Positions 1 to 7,515 of a stretch of 64,000 nucleotides of DNA are shown piece after piece. The stretch spans positions 2,604,001-2,668,000 of the forward strand of contig NZ_CP109901.1 of assembly GCF_033095805.1 (NCBI RefSeq), in the 5' to 3' direction. Under the pieces are notes generated by a model that was not told the DNA's origin, ran no database searches, and worked only from the letters and a program-made list of their open reading frames with translations. A program made the position numbers and the translations under genes. Position 1 is the stretch's first letter; every line of letters begins with the position of its first letter. This DNA comes from Serratia sp. UGAL515B_01 (GTDB taxonomy: Bacteria; Pseudomonadota; Gammaproteobacteria; Enterobacterales; Enterobacteriaceae).

Positions 1-34
1 GAAAGCTCGTATCATGAAGCATGCCAATCGTTAA
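1..34 (+). CDS. smpB: SmpB, C-terminal end (partial)
   Basis: Only the last ten codons are inside the window. Read from base 2 they give KARIMKHANR and a TAA stop, the basic tail typical of SmpB. SmpB is the protein partner of tmRNA: it binds the tRNA-like domain and carries tmRNA into stalled ribosomes for trans-translation. The call rests on this short tail and on the position directly upstream of ssrA, the usual enterobacterial order. Confidence 0.8.
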   Translation, partial: KARIMKHANR

Positions 35-83
35 GTTGCTGGCTTAACAGGTTATCCTTCTGGTATACTGCACAAAGTTACTT

Positions 84-447
84 GGGGCTGATTCTGGATT
101 CGACGGGATTTGCGAAGCCCAAGGAGCATGCCGAGGGGCGGTTGGCCTCGTTAAAAGCCGCAAAAAAATAGTCGCAAACGACGAAAACTACGCACTAGCA
201 GCTTAATAACCTGCTCAGAGCCCTCTCTCCCTAGCCTCCGCTCTTAGGACGGGGATCAAGAGAGGTCAAAACTAAAAGAGATCGCGTGGATGCCTTGCCT
301 GGGGCTGAAGCGTTAAACCTAATCAGGCTAGTTTGTTAGTAGCGTGTCCATCCGCAGCTGGCAGGCGAATGTAAAGATTGGACTAAGCATGTAGTGCCGA
401 CGGTGTAGTAATTTCGGACGGGGGTTCAAATCCCCCCAGCTCCACCA
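84..447 (+). ncRNA. ssrA: tmRNA (transfer-messenger RNA)
   Basis: The sequence follows enterobacterial tmRNA from the GGGGCTGATTCTGG 5' end to the CCA-ended 3' tRNA-like part. The 5' and 3' ends pair as an alanine acceptor stem, and the T arm GGGGTTCAAATCCCC is visible near 420-436. The resume codon GCA at 174 opens the tag reading frame ANDENYALAA, ending in TAA at 204-206. tmRNA rescues stalled ribosomes and adds a degradation tag to the unfinished protein. A TATACT -10 box lies at 64-69. Its 3' end is a common integration site for tyrosine-integrase elements, which fits the integrase remnant that follows. Confidence 0.98.
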
Positions 448-490
448 AATGATGATCCGGGTATTACCAGATAAGTCCGGAGAAGTACGG

Positions 491-526
491 AAAGCCCGCA
501 TCCCACCTAGGTTTGCGGGCTTTTTT
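491..526 (+). terminator. Rho-independent terminator downstream of ssrA
   Basis: A hairpin with arms AGCCCGCA and TGCGGGCT is followed by six T. A near copy with the same stem occurs at 2283-2318. Confidence 0.8.
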
Positions 527-569
527 GTGTCTGTAACAATCCGAGCATGTCCGGCTGAATCCGGTGCTT

Positions 570-591
570 ATTGGTATACGTTTAGGTATAC
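570..591 (+). repeat. 22-bp direct repeat, copy 1, with GTATAC core
   Basis: The segment begins ATTGGTATACG and holds two GTATAC palindromes. An identical 22-bp copy lies at 2177-2198. More GTATAC-type half sites, including an inverted GTATACCAAT, lie at about 600-622, just before the integrase start. Such clusters beside an integrase gene often bind the integrase or its excisionase; that role is inferred. Confidence 0.75.
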
Positions 592-640
592 GCTAAAATG
601 TATGCCAATGACGTATACCAATAGACGGAAGAATCTACGC

Positions 641-859
641 ATGGCGCGCACTACACGCCCCCTCACACATACCGAAGTACAAAAAGCCAAAACCACCGAT
701 AAAGACCTCACCCTACACGACGGTGACGGCTTGTTCCTGTTAGTAAAAACCTCTGGAAAGAAACTCTGGCGTTTCCGTTACCTTCGCCCTGGCACCAGTT
801 CACGCACCATGATCGGCCTTGGCGCATATCCTGCACTTTCCCGAGCAGATAGCCCCTGA
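641..859 (+). pseudogene. P4-type tyrosine integrase, N-terminal remnant
   Basis: The ATG at 641 opens MARTTRPLTHTEVQKAK, followed by the LHDGDGLFLLVK and RYLRPG blocks of the DUF4102 arm-binding domain found at the start of P4-family integrases. About 65 residues are recognisable up to IGLGAYPALS. After that the frame runs into unrelated sequence and stops. A complete integrase is about 400 residues, so the core-binding and catalytic domains are gone. It sits next to the ssrA 3' end, where such enzymes insert their elements. The sequence after the break is the end of a P4 alpha primase, so an internal deletion removed the rest. Confidence 0.85.
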
Positions 860-1331
860 GGAGCGCGACCCGCAACTTAAGGACAAAATCGCCCGTGAGT
901 TGGCTGTGATTGTGCGCCAGCTTATGCAGCGGTTCAGCGACCCGATGAACGCCCGCACGCTACTCCAGTCGCAGCAGAACTCCGATGAGGCGCTCAGTAT
1001 CAAGCGTGATGCCGACCCGGCCTTTGATTTTTGCGGTTATCTGGAGACGTTACCGAGGCCTGATGGAATGTATATGGGGAACGGCAACATTATCCCGCGC
1101 CAGCCGCGTGTTTACCTGTACCACGCCTATCTGGTCTATATGGAGGCCCACGGCTATAAAAACACCCTCAGCCTGACCATGTTCGGTAAGGTGCTGTCGG
1201 CCATGCTGAAAGAGTACGGGCTGAATTACGAGAAGCGACGGACTAATCAGGGGATGCAGACCAATCTTGCGCTCAGGGAGGAAAGCAACGCCGACTGGCT
1301 GCCAAAATGTGATGCCCCCACCGCGAACTAA
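837..1331 (+). pseudogene. P4 alpha-like primase/helicase, C-terminal remnant
   Basis: From about codon FPEQIAPEERDP the reading frame encodes some 165 residues that I recognise as the end of the satellite phage P4 alpha replication protein family. The blocks are IVRQLMQRFSDP, SIKRDADP, GYLETLP, IIPRQPR and the terminal DWLPKCD. The full protein is nearly 800 residues and joins primase, helicase and origin-binding activities. What remains would be mostly the C-terminal origin-recognition part. The N-terminal end is fused to the integrase remnant around the short block CTTTCCC at 836-842. A terminator and a cluster of TGTTCAC motifs follow directly. Confidence 0.75.
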
Positions 1332-1338
1332 CCTACCC

Positions 1339-1364
1339 AGACCGGCGCTTGCCGGTCTTTTTTT
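1339..1364 (+). terminator. Terminator after the alpha remnant
   Basis: AGACCGGC and GCCGGTCT form a stem around a short loop and run into seven T. Confidence 0.85.
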
Positions 1365-1383
1365 GCCTGCCAATCATCAAAAA

Positions 1384-1466
1384 TGAACAGTAAAGTGTTC
1401 ACTGTTCACAGACCCTTCACGACGTAAAAATATGAATTTACTGGATAAAACAACTCGGTGAACAGT
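1384..1466. repeat. TGTTCAC/GTGAACA iterons, P4 crr-like
   Basis: TGAACAGT at 1384, tandem TGTTCAC at 1396-1402 and 1403-1409, and GGTGAACAGT at 1457-1466 are repeats in both orientations. P4 alpha is known, as I recall, to bind GGTGAACA-type repeats in the ori and crr regions, and crr lies beside the end of the alpha gene. The motif and position both fit, so this looks like a vestigial crr. Confidence 0.55.
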
Positions 1467-1545
1467 ATGACTAGTTTTTCTATAAATCTTTTTTTCTTGG
1501 CAGTTTTACCGTAACGTAATATTAACGTCCCATCCCCAAGGATTG

Positions 1546-2055
1546 ATGATGACAGCACAAATACCAAGCACAGTTTTTACTGTCTGTGTCTCTATGACTG
1601 ACTGAACATGTTGCCCTGACGAGTACGGCCCTTTCTTCCCCAATGCCGATTTAAAAGCAGCGCTGGAAGCCATACACATCAATCTTAATCTCTGTGGTCT
1701 ATGCGATTACTACTTTGACGATATTGCGGTAGGGACTGGCGACATTCTGGTGTTCAAATCATCACAACTTACAGATACCTACTTCATTGCAGATCTGTAT
1801 CGTGAAATGACCGATCAGGTGGATAATGTCACTTTTTATATCAAGTGCCCCCACCAAGTGGTTATTGAACAAATAAAACATTATCTACGCCGCTTCTTCG
1901 ATAAGGCTGATTGTCAAATAGCTTATGAGAAAAACTGTGCATCAATGGCAGTTAATAACATTCTTGCAAGCAAGTCAGGTAGTGTTTATCGCGTCATAGA
2001 AGAAACGAATTACAAGCAAAAAGTTATTTTCCAATCTGGAAGTTTTACTAATTAA
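1546..2055 (+). pseudogene. Unrecognised protein interrupted by an in-frame TGA
   Basis: From the ATG pair at 1546/1549 an open frame runs for 19 codons to TGA at 1603-1605. It then stays open for another 149 codons to the TAA at 2055. The downstream part begins TCCPDEYGPFFPNADL and includes the GTG-initiated stretch from 1750. The composition looks protein-like throughout: mixed alpha/beta, two cysteine-rich spots and no low complexity. I do not recognise the family. TGA may have replaced a TGG tryptophan codon. The gene lies in the island between the satellite remnant and the IS6 element, so it may be decayed cargo. Confidence 0.5.
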
Positions 2056-2176
2056 ACTATGTGCATCAGCATGAAGGGGTTACCATTCCAGCAATGCTCC
2101 TGATGGTTTTTCCTACGCATTCATGCACAGAGATATTTGTTTAAAAATCAGTCGCACAAGACCATCACTTTTCCGC

Positions 2177-2198
2177 ATTGGTATACGTTTAGGTATAC
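2177..2198 (+). repeat. 22-bp direct repeat, copy 2
   Basis: Identical over 22 bases to 570-591. The two copies bracket the integrase, alpha remnant and interrupted ORF, about 1.6 kb apart. Confidence 0.75.
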
Positions 2199-2282
2199 AC
2201 GACAAATCTGAATTCAATTTTTATCAATAAATACAATCAACTAATCATTTTATTCAGATTCCCAACCGCCAACGAATTCCTA

Positions 2283-2318
2283 GAAGCCCGCATGGCGCAA
2301 GCCCTGCGGGCTTTTTTG
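2283..2318 (+). terminator. Terminator resembling the one after ssrA
   Basis: AGCCCGCA and TGCGGGCT arms enclose a 12-base loop and are followed by TTTTTT. Stem and tail match 491-526, with a different loop. Confidence 0.75.
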
Positions 2319-2377
2319 TGCCTTAAATTTGTCCCGCGAAGTCCGAAGAGAACTAATTAAATCCGAACCTTTTAGGC

Positions 2378-3187
2378 GGTTGTGTCGCATTAAGGCTTGG
2401 TCAGGTAATATGCTGTTTTTTTTACGATGTTGCCTGCTCATGTCTCTTATCCGAAAAGCCTTCTGTCGCCTGCATTATCCCGTCGATATTATCGCTCAGT
2501 GTGTACGCTGGTATTTGGCTTACTCACTGAGTTTACGCAACCTGGAAGAAATGATGGCCGAGCGCGGTATTGCCGTTGACCATTCCACGCTTCATCGCAG
2601 GGTTATCCGTCTGGTGCCCTTGCTTGATAAGGCCTTTCGCCGACATAAGCGCACAGTGGGTCGGCGGTGGCGAATGGATGAAACCGATATCAAAGTCAAA
2701 GGCCAGTGGAAATATCTGTACCGCGCGGTGGATACTTCAGGCCAGACCATCAACTTCCTGCTGACGGCCAAACGGGATGCGGCAGCCGCCTTGCGCTTTT
2801 TTCGCAAGGCCATTCGTCATCACGGCGAACCGGAGGTCGTGACCCTTGATAAAAATGGTGCCAACACCGCGGCTTTCGCCACACTCAACGCCGACAAACC
2901 TGATGAGGAAGCGATTACCATCAGGCAGAGCAAGTATCTGAACAACCTGATTGAGCAAGACCATAGGAACATCAAATGCCGAAGTCGACCGATGCTGGGA
3001 TTCAAATCCTTTCTACGGGCACAGACCGTGTTGGCGGGTATAGAATTGATCCACATGATACGCAAAGGACAATATCAGCCTCCGGCTGGAGGGAGTTTAT
3101 CGCCAGCGGAACAATTCTATTTGTTGGCTGCCTGAAAAACAGGCAGCGCAACTTCTGCTGACCCACTGTCGTTAATGCCACGGAACC
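2378..3187 (+). mobile_element. IS6-family insertion sequence
   Basis: The left end GGTTGTGTCGCATTAA (2378-2393) and the reverse complement of the right end, GGTTCCGTGGCATTAA (3172-3187), are imperfect terminal inverted repeats. They resemble the GGTTCTGTTGCA type of this family. The element is 810 bp, a usual size, and carries one transposase gene. No 8-bp duplication lies immediately outside these ends. Confidence 0.85.
2440..3135 (+). CDS. IS6-family DDE transposase
   Basis: This is a transposase of 231 residues when started at MSLIRKAFCRLHYP, which lies inside the left inverted repeat. Longer starts reach outside the element. The DDE triad is visible: Asp in RRWRMDETDIK, Asp in VVTLDKNGAN and Glu in NLIEQDHRNIK. 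An N-terminal helix-turn-helix covers about residues 20-65. IS6-family enzymes move by replicative cointegrate formation and often leave adjacent deletions. The frame is intact, so the enzyme may be active. Confidence 0.9.
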   Translation: MSLIRKAFCRLHYPVDIIAQCVRWYLAYSLSLRNLEEMMAERGIAVDHSTLHRRVIRLVPLLDKAFRRHKRTVGRRWRMDETDIKVKGQWKYLYRAVDTSGQTINFLLTAKRDAAAALRFFRKAIRHHGEPEVVTLDKNGANTAAFATLNADKPDEEAITIRQSKYLNNLIEQDHRNIKCRSRPMLGFKSFLRAQTVLAGIELIHMIRKGQYQPPAGGSLSPAEQFYLLAA

Positions 3188-3469
3188 TTTAATTTAATGG
3201 GTTAAGCACACCATTAGCCCTTCAGTAGTTCTTATCACAAGGCGTTGATGGAAAGATTGAATATTCTTGCATTGGATGGATGCAGGTATATAATTTTCAT
3301 ACTTCGAGCTGCATGTACAATTTCTTTACCTTCCTGCAACTTGAACTATTTTTTTATTATAATATCCTGATAAAACTCCATTTCTAGTCATTCCCACAGC
3401 CCAGTTTAAGTTAAACCCTTGGTCTGATTTGGAAGATGGGAAGCCGTTAACAACAAAAAGGAATTTTCT

Positions 3470-4000
3470 ATGTTGGAAACCGCCCAATCAACTGTAGAAG
3501 CGTTGCGCTTTCCTTGTACTGTATTCAGAACGCAAAGACGCATGGATGATTACGGTGCTGATGATATGCGGTGTGGTGATCTCAGCGAAACGCAGTTAAA
3601 AAATGATTTTAAACTGAATGCTGTGTCCAGCAAGGTTACCCCGTACACCCTAACGTTGGCTAAACAGCTAAAACTCCGATCTTATGGTTATGGCTTTGAA
3701 GCTGATACGGATCTGGAAAGCAAGAAGATAACACGGCAGGAATGCGCGAATATCCTTTTTGATGAGTTTCGTAGCCTCTCAAAGCAAGTTTCTTTTTACG
3801 GTCCCTACCAGAAACTTATCGGAAAGATGATTGACCATATGCAGAAAGGTAATGGTGTGCCGTTTAGGGATATGTTGTTAAATGCAGCCTTAAAAGAGCA
3901 AATACTTGATGACAGCTCAGACAATAGTACGTATTTACTGCTGAAAAAGGCGGCATTATGCACCAGTAGCACAATAATTTTCCGCCCTATCCCTGTATAA
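3470..4000 (+). pseudogene. DUF3289-family protein, truncated
   Basis: The 176-residue product begins MLETAQSTVEALRFPCTVF. It carries the blocks MDDYGADDMRCGDLSE, SFYGPYQKLIGKMIDHMQ and GVPFRDMLLNAALK, which I associate with DUF3289. The function of that family is unknown. Members I recall run to roughly 270-300 residues. Here the similarity ends near LLLKKA and a short unrelated tail follows, so the C-terminal third to half is missing. A good AAGGAATT ribosome site precedes the ATG, and the next gene starts 33 bases after the stop. It could still be expressed as a short protein. Confidence 0.55.
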
Positions 4001-4033
4001 TACTTCAATATTAACAGATAGTTGGAGGGATTT

Positions 4034-4435
4034 ATGAGTCATGTAGTCTCTGGGATACTGAGTAAGCGTAGTGAGTTGGTAGGTATTATTGAATTAAAGC
4101 AGAAAGAGATCAAGTTATTAGAAGAACAGGTATCTGCGTTGGATGTAGCGTTAAAGATTTTCGATAATGACATTGATTTACGGAAGTTAGGAGGTAAACG
4201 AGTATATAAAAACAATAAATTATTTGCACGTGGGGAGTTAAGTAAATTGGTATTAGAAACTGTACGAATTAAGAGTATGGATTATGATGAATTATTACAA
4301 GAGATAGCAACAGTCAAATCTATAGTAGATGATGAAGTAAAGGTATTAAACAAGGTGCTGAAGGTAGCATTGGCATCATTAGTGAAGGGAAATAAATTGG
4401 AGAAAGTAGATGGAAAGTATTATATTTTTATATAA
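4034..4435 (+). CDS. Coiled-coil protein with possible winged-helix end
   Basis: The product has 133 residues from the ATG at 4034, placed behind a clear GGAGG at 4024-4028. Residues 8-45 (KRSELVGIIELKQKEIKLLEEQ and onward) form a heptad-rich coiled coil. The C-terminal half, with LSKLVLETVRIKSMDYDELLQEI and KVALASLVKGNKLEKVDGKYYIF, has the helix-helix-hairpin pattern of a small winged helix. Similar proteins of unknown function occur on enterobacterial mobile elements. The DNA is clearly more AT-rich than the chromosome around it, a sign of transfer. A DNA-binding role is only inferred. Confidence 0.7.
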   Translation: MSHVVSGILSKRSELVGIIELKQKEIKLLEEQVSALDVALKIFDNDIDLRKLGGKRVYKNNKLFARGELSKLVLETVRIKSMDYDELLQEIATVKSIVDDEVKVLNKVLKVALASLVKGNKLEKVDGKYYIFI

Positions 4436-4634
4436 AAACATTTCACATACGGTACATGGCTAACAATTATATAAAGAGATTCTTATTTAAGAAACAGAAT
4501 AACACATTGATTACAAAGGGATATTAACTTAACAACACATTCTAAGCATGTTTTTTCGCTCTTTGGTTGAAAAATTAACTACTAGCATATATATTGATTA
4601 CTTTTTAATATTAATTATTATATATGGAGAGGGC

Positions 4635-5432
4635 ATGGGAAACGCTGAAGCGATGAATAATGAAGAGTTTGGAAGTCTAAATAGGCTGACCTCTTATTTA
4701 GATAGTCTTGATGAAAGAGGTTTGATATTATCATTATCAGCTTTCTCCGAAGATTCCTTGAGGATAATACTATCTAACTTTATGTTAGACAATAAAGCAT
4801 CAAAACAATTACTTGAGGGTTTTAACTCTCCATTAGGTACTTTTTCCTCTAGAATTAAAGCTTGCTATTCTCTTGGGCTAATAACGGAAAAGCAATATTC
4901 TGATTTGGAAATTCTCAGGAAAATAAGAAACAAATTCTCTCATACTTGGGAGAAGGTATCATTTTCTGATAAAGATATATCGCAACAGATATCAAAACTT
5001 AATTATAGTAGCTTGAACTTTGAATTTCCTGATTCCGAGTTAAAAAAAGTAAGAACGTCCATAAGTTCGTTGCTAATTGAATTGAGGGTTATTTCTTCTC
5101 AAATAGTGAAAAAAAATCAAAAAGTTAAGTTGATAGGAACACATCTTGTCTCTGGATTCAGCACTAGAGATTATACATCTCAGATTGAACATATATGGAA
5201 AAGTATTGAAGATATTAAGAAAGATTTACTATCAGACAACAGTGAACTAAGGAAATTCACCTTGCACAAGGCTAGAGAATTATGTAACAGAAGAGTATTG
5301 GTTAATTTTAGTGATGAAAGTTCAGAGTCTTTCAATAATGAATTATTAGAAAGCATTAAGATAAAGCAAGAAATAGAGAGCATTATAGAGCAAGCAGAGT
5401 TTATTGAAAAAAACAAAGATAGAGCAAAATAA
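4635..5432 (+). CDS. MltR-like protein of the ssrA island
   Basis: The product has 265 residues from the ATG at 4635, behind GGAGAGG. Longer upstream starts lack a ribosome site and add a hydrophobic stretch that looks non-coding. Residues about 12-110 (YLDSLDERGLILSLSAFSEDSLRIIL, then PLGTFSSRIKACYSLGLI, then LRKIRNKFSHTW) match the pattern of the MltR family, whose founding member is the mannitol operon repressor. The C-terminal 130 residues are helical, rich in Lys and Glu, and not assigned. The gene is strongly AT-rich and lies 200 bases after the coiled-coil gene on the same strand. Stand-alone MltR-like domains on mobile elements have no settled function that I know of. Confidence 0.65.
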   Translation: MGNAEAMNNEEFGSLNRLTSYLDSLDERGLILSLSAFSEDSLRIILSNFMLDNKASKQLLEGFNSPLGTFSSRIKACYSLGLITEKQYSDLEILRKIRNKFSHTWEKVSFSDKDISQQISKLNYSSLNFEFPDSELKKVRTSISSLLIELRVISSQIVKKNQKVKLIGTHLVSGFSTRDYTSQIEHIWKSIEDIKKDLLSDNSELRKFTLHKARELCNRRVLVNFSDESSESFNNELLESIKIKQEIESIIEQAEFIEKNKDRAK

Positions 5433-5581
5433 AAACATCACCCATTAATCTATATGTTAATGGGTAGTGTTTTATTGACTTTACTTTAAAAATATTCATT
5501 ACCAAATTAGTACTTACACCAATGGTTATCAGTTTTAGTATTAAGGCATTTAGAGAGAATATCTTTGGTCGTGACGCAGAT

Positions 5582-5995
5582 TTAGTGGTAGTGGTTGATT
5601 GTCAGATACCATCCGATGATCTTATCGTGCATCTCTTCTGACTTTGAGAAACAAATGGTCTTGCGGGTAAGCCGCTTAAGATGGGTCCGCAAGTTCAGAT
5701 TATGTCGCTCAATCCGCTGCGTGTATTTCTTGCTGATAACATGGCTGGTTGAAGACAATAAAGTCCGGTATACCGGCCAGGCATCTGTCATGTAGAAGGC
5801 GAGGGTAAACGGGTCCAGCAAAACCAGAAGACGCTGGAGTGTCAGTGCATTGCGCGGGCCAAATACGTGGGCGATGACGCGCTTTCGGATACGAACATAG
5901 GCATAAAACAGCCAGCGTGGATTGCCTTTACGGCGGACATACGACCACTGCTCATCGGCTTCACAGCAAATAACGACTTCTGCCCCCTGGCTCAA
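5582..5995 (-). CDS. insB: IS1-family transposase, InsB part
   Basis: This frame of up to 137 residues contains the IS1 catalytic region: [21 protein letters not shown], then [11 protein letters not shown] and the [31 protein letters not shown] block. In IS1 the active transposase InsAB' is made by -1 frameshifting from insA into insB. The arrangement here (insA ending just upstream in another frame) allows the same. The frame is intact, so the copy may be functional. Confidence 0.85.
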   Translation of the reverse strand: MSQGAEVVICCEADEQWSYVRRKGNPRWLFYAYVRIRKRVIAHVFGPRNALTLQRLLVLLDPFTLAFYMTDAWPVYRTLLSSTSHVISKKYTQRIERHNLNLRTHLKRLTRKTICFSKSEEMHDKIIGWYLTINHYH

Positions 5996-6004
5996 CGTTT
6001 TGCG

Positions 6005-6280
6005 CTACCTGATGCGGTGCGAGTTTTTTAGATGACGGAGAACGGTGTTGAGACTTATCCGCAGTACCCTCGCCGTATCACGGCATCCGGAGCCGTTCAT
6101 CGCCATATCAACAAGGGTTTGATGGATATCGGGTTTAGCTCCGTTGTAGCGATAGTGGAGCTGGAAGGTCTTCAGACACTGCTTACAGCGATAGAGCTGC
6201 GATCCTGAACGGGAATGGCCGTTTCGGATAACCCCCTGAGTGTCAGAGCAACGGGGACAAACCACATCAATCTTTGCCAT
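6005..6280 (-). CDS. insA: IS1-family InsA regulator
   Basis: The ATG at 6280 gives MAKIDVVCPRC. A four-cysteine zinc ribbon (CPRC near residue 8 and CKQC near 32) is followed by a helix-turn-helix with GSGCRDTARVLRIS. InsA binds the element ends and represses transposition, and it supplies the N-terminal half of the frameshifted transposase. An in-frame TTG just before the ATG is not needed. Confidence 0.85.
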   Translation of the reverse strand: MAKIDVVCPRCSDTQGVIRNGHSRSGSQLYRCKQCLKTFQLHYRYNGAKPDIHQTLVDMAMNGSGCRDTARVLRISLNTVLRHLKNSHRIR

Positions 6281-6332
6281 CAATCATCCAAAGGGCAAAG
6301 AATACAACAACACTAAATCTGAGTCACGACCC

Positions 6333-7040
6333 AAAAGTTGATGTCGTCTGCCCTCAGTGCAATGAAACTCAGAGGGTACGATGTAAAGGACATTCAGTAT
6401 CCAGTGCCCAACGTGACATCTGCAAGCGCTGCTCAAAGACCTTTCAGCTCAACTTTAGCTACTCTGGTGCCAAACCAAACACACCCAACGCATTGTTAAT
6501 ATGGCGATGAACGGTTCCGGATGTCGCGATACCGCACGGGGTCTCGGCATCAGCCTCAACACGGTTCTGAGACCCTTAAAAAATTTTGCCAAAACAGGTA
6601 GCTGAGAATATCGACCGCCAAAGCGGAAGTTGTTATCTGCGGTGAAGCCGATCAACAGTGGTCTTACGTGCGGTGTAAAGCCAATCCCCGGTGGCTGTTC
6701 TACGCTGATGACCGTATCAGCAAACGGGCTCTGGCCCACGTCTTCGGCCCGAGAAATGCCTCGACTCTGCAACGATTGCTGGCCCTGCTAAGCAAATTTA
6801 ATATTGCCTTTTATATGACAGATGCCTGGCCGGTTTATAAGGTCCTGTTAAGTGCAACCAGCCACGAGGTGAGCAAGAAATATACCCAAAGGATAGAATG
6901 ACATAATCTTAATCTTCGTACATATATCAAACGACTGACCCGCAGAACATTTTGCTTTTCGAAGTCAGACGAAATGTACGATAAGATCATCGGTGGGTAT
7001 TTTACTATTCATCACTATCAATAAATCTGCGTCACGACCC
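6333..7040 (+). mobile_element. IS1-family copy, degraded, inverted to its neighbour
   Basis: Plus-strand remnants of insA (KVDVVCPQCNETQRV, SKTFQLNFSYSGAKP, then after a frameshift NGSGCRDTARGLGIS) and insB ([32 protein letters not shown], a stop after KYTQRIE, then HNLNLRTYIKRL) run in order to the right inverted repeat at 7020-7040. The left end and the first codons of insA are missing at the junction with the intact copy. It has at least two frame disruptions and an internal stop, so it is dead. Confidence 0.85.
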
Positions 7041-7415
7041 AGAATTCTGTTGATGATCCTGTTTATTATTTTCGGTTGGATGAAATTAACAAACTTCGGT
7101 GCCACAGTGACGTCGATGGAGGGCTACGCTACGCCGTTCCCTTATCTGGCAGCAATTATCTCTGTGGTGGTGGAATTTATTTTCGGTATCGCCATTATAC
7201 TTGGGGCATTCACACAACCATTGGCCATCATTTATGCTGTCTATGTATTAGGCACAGCCTTTATCGGTCATCCTTTCTGGAGAATGGATGGGGCAGAAAT
7301 GATCGGTAACGAGATTAATTTTTTCAAAAATATCAGCATAGTAGCAGGGCTACTGCTGCTTTCAGTCACCGGTGCCGGGCGTTTCTTTCTGGATTATAAG
7401 TGGTTGAGCCGCTAA
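7041..7415 (+). pseudogene. DoxX-family membrane protein, start replaced by IS end
   Basis: From 7041 the frame reads RILLMILFIIFGWMKLTNF, then PYLAAIISVVVEFIFGIAIILGAFTQPLAIIYAVYVLGTAFIGHPFW and on to a stop at 7415. This is the four-helix DoxX pattern of small inner-membrane proteins. The usual first 10-15 residues are missing because the IS1-family right end abuts the coding sequence at 7040/7041. The frame stays open into the IS and has GTG (6993), TTG (7050) and ATG (7053) as possible substitutes, none with a clear ribosome site. Translation of a shortened or IS-fused protein remains possible. The function of DoxX proteins is not well defined. Confidence 0.65.
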
Positions 7416-7515
7416 TTCAACAATAATGGCGGCGGTGCAAAGCGCCGCCATTTTTTTGACATCACGATTGTGCTGCAGCTGATCAATCAATTGTTTTTGT
7501 AAAGAAAATGGAAGG

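Larger units (their letters stand above)
2056..2377. other. Gene-free stretch inside the island
   Basis: This stretch holds the second copy of the 22-bp repeat and a terminator, then about 60 bases to the IS6 left end. I see no other coding signal. A 3'-ssrA-like attachment copy was looked for and not seen. Confidence 0.6.
5567..6331 (-). mobile_element. IS1-family element, intact copy
   Basis: The ends GGTCGTGACGCAGATTTAG at 5567 and the reverse complement of 6331, GGTCGTGACTCAGATTTAG, are terminal inverted repeats. The length of about 765 bp is that of IS1. It carries insA and insB on the minus strand. The flanks show no 9-bp duplication. The right flank is directly the second IS1-family copy, cut within its insA. 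Confidence 0.85.

Noticed and set aside
1050..1373. Minus-strand frame opposite the alpha primase remnant
   Set aside because: It is antisense to a recognisable protein and runs through the terminator; no ribosome site.
1603..1605. Selenocysteine at the TGA of the interrupted ORF
   Set aside because: No convincing SECIS-type hairpin directly after the TGA, and no selenoprotein family is recognised.
2999..3011. GGGATTCAAATCC, resembling a tRNA-like T arm and a possible attR copy of the ssrA 3' end
   Set aside because: It lies inside the IS6 transposase coding sequence (LGFKSF) and is not followed by an ssrA-like 3' end.
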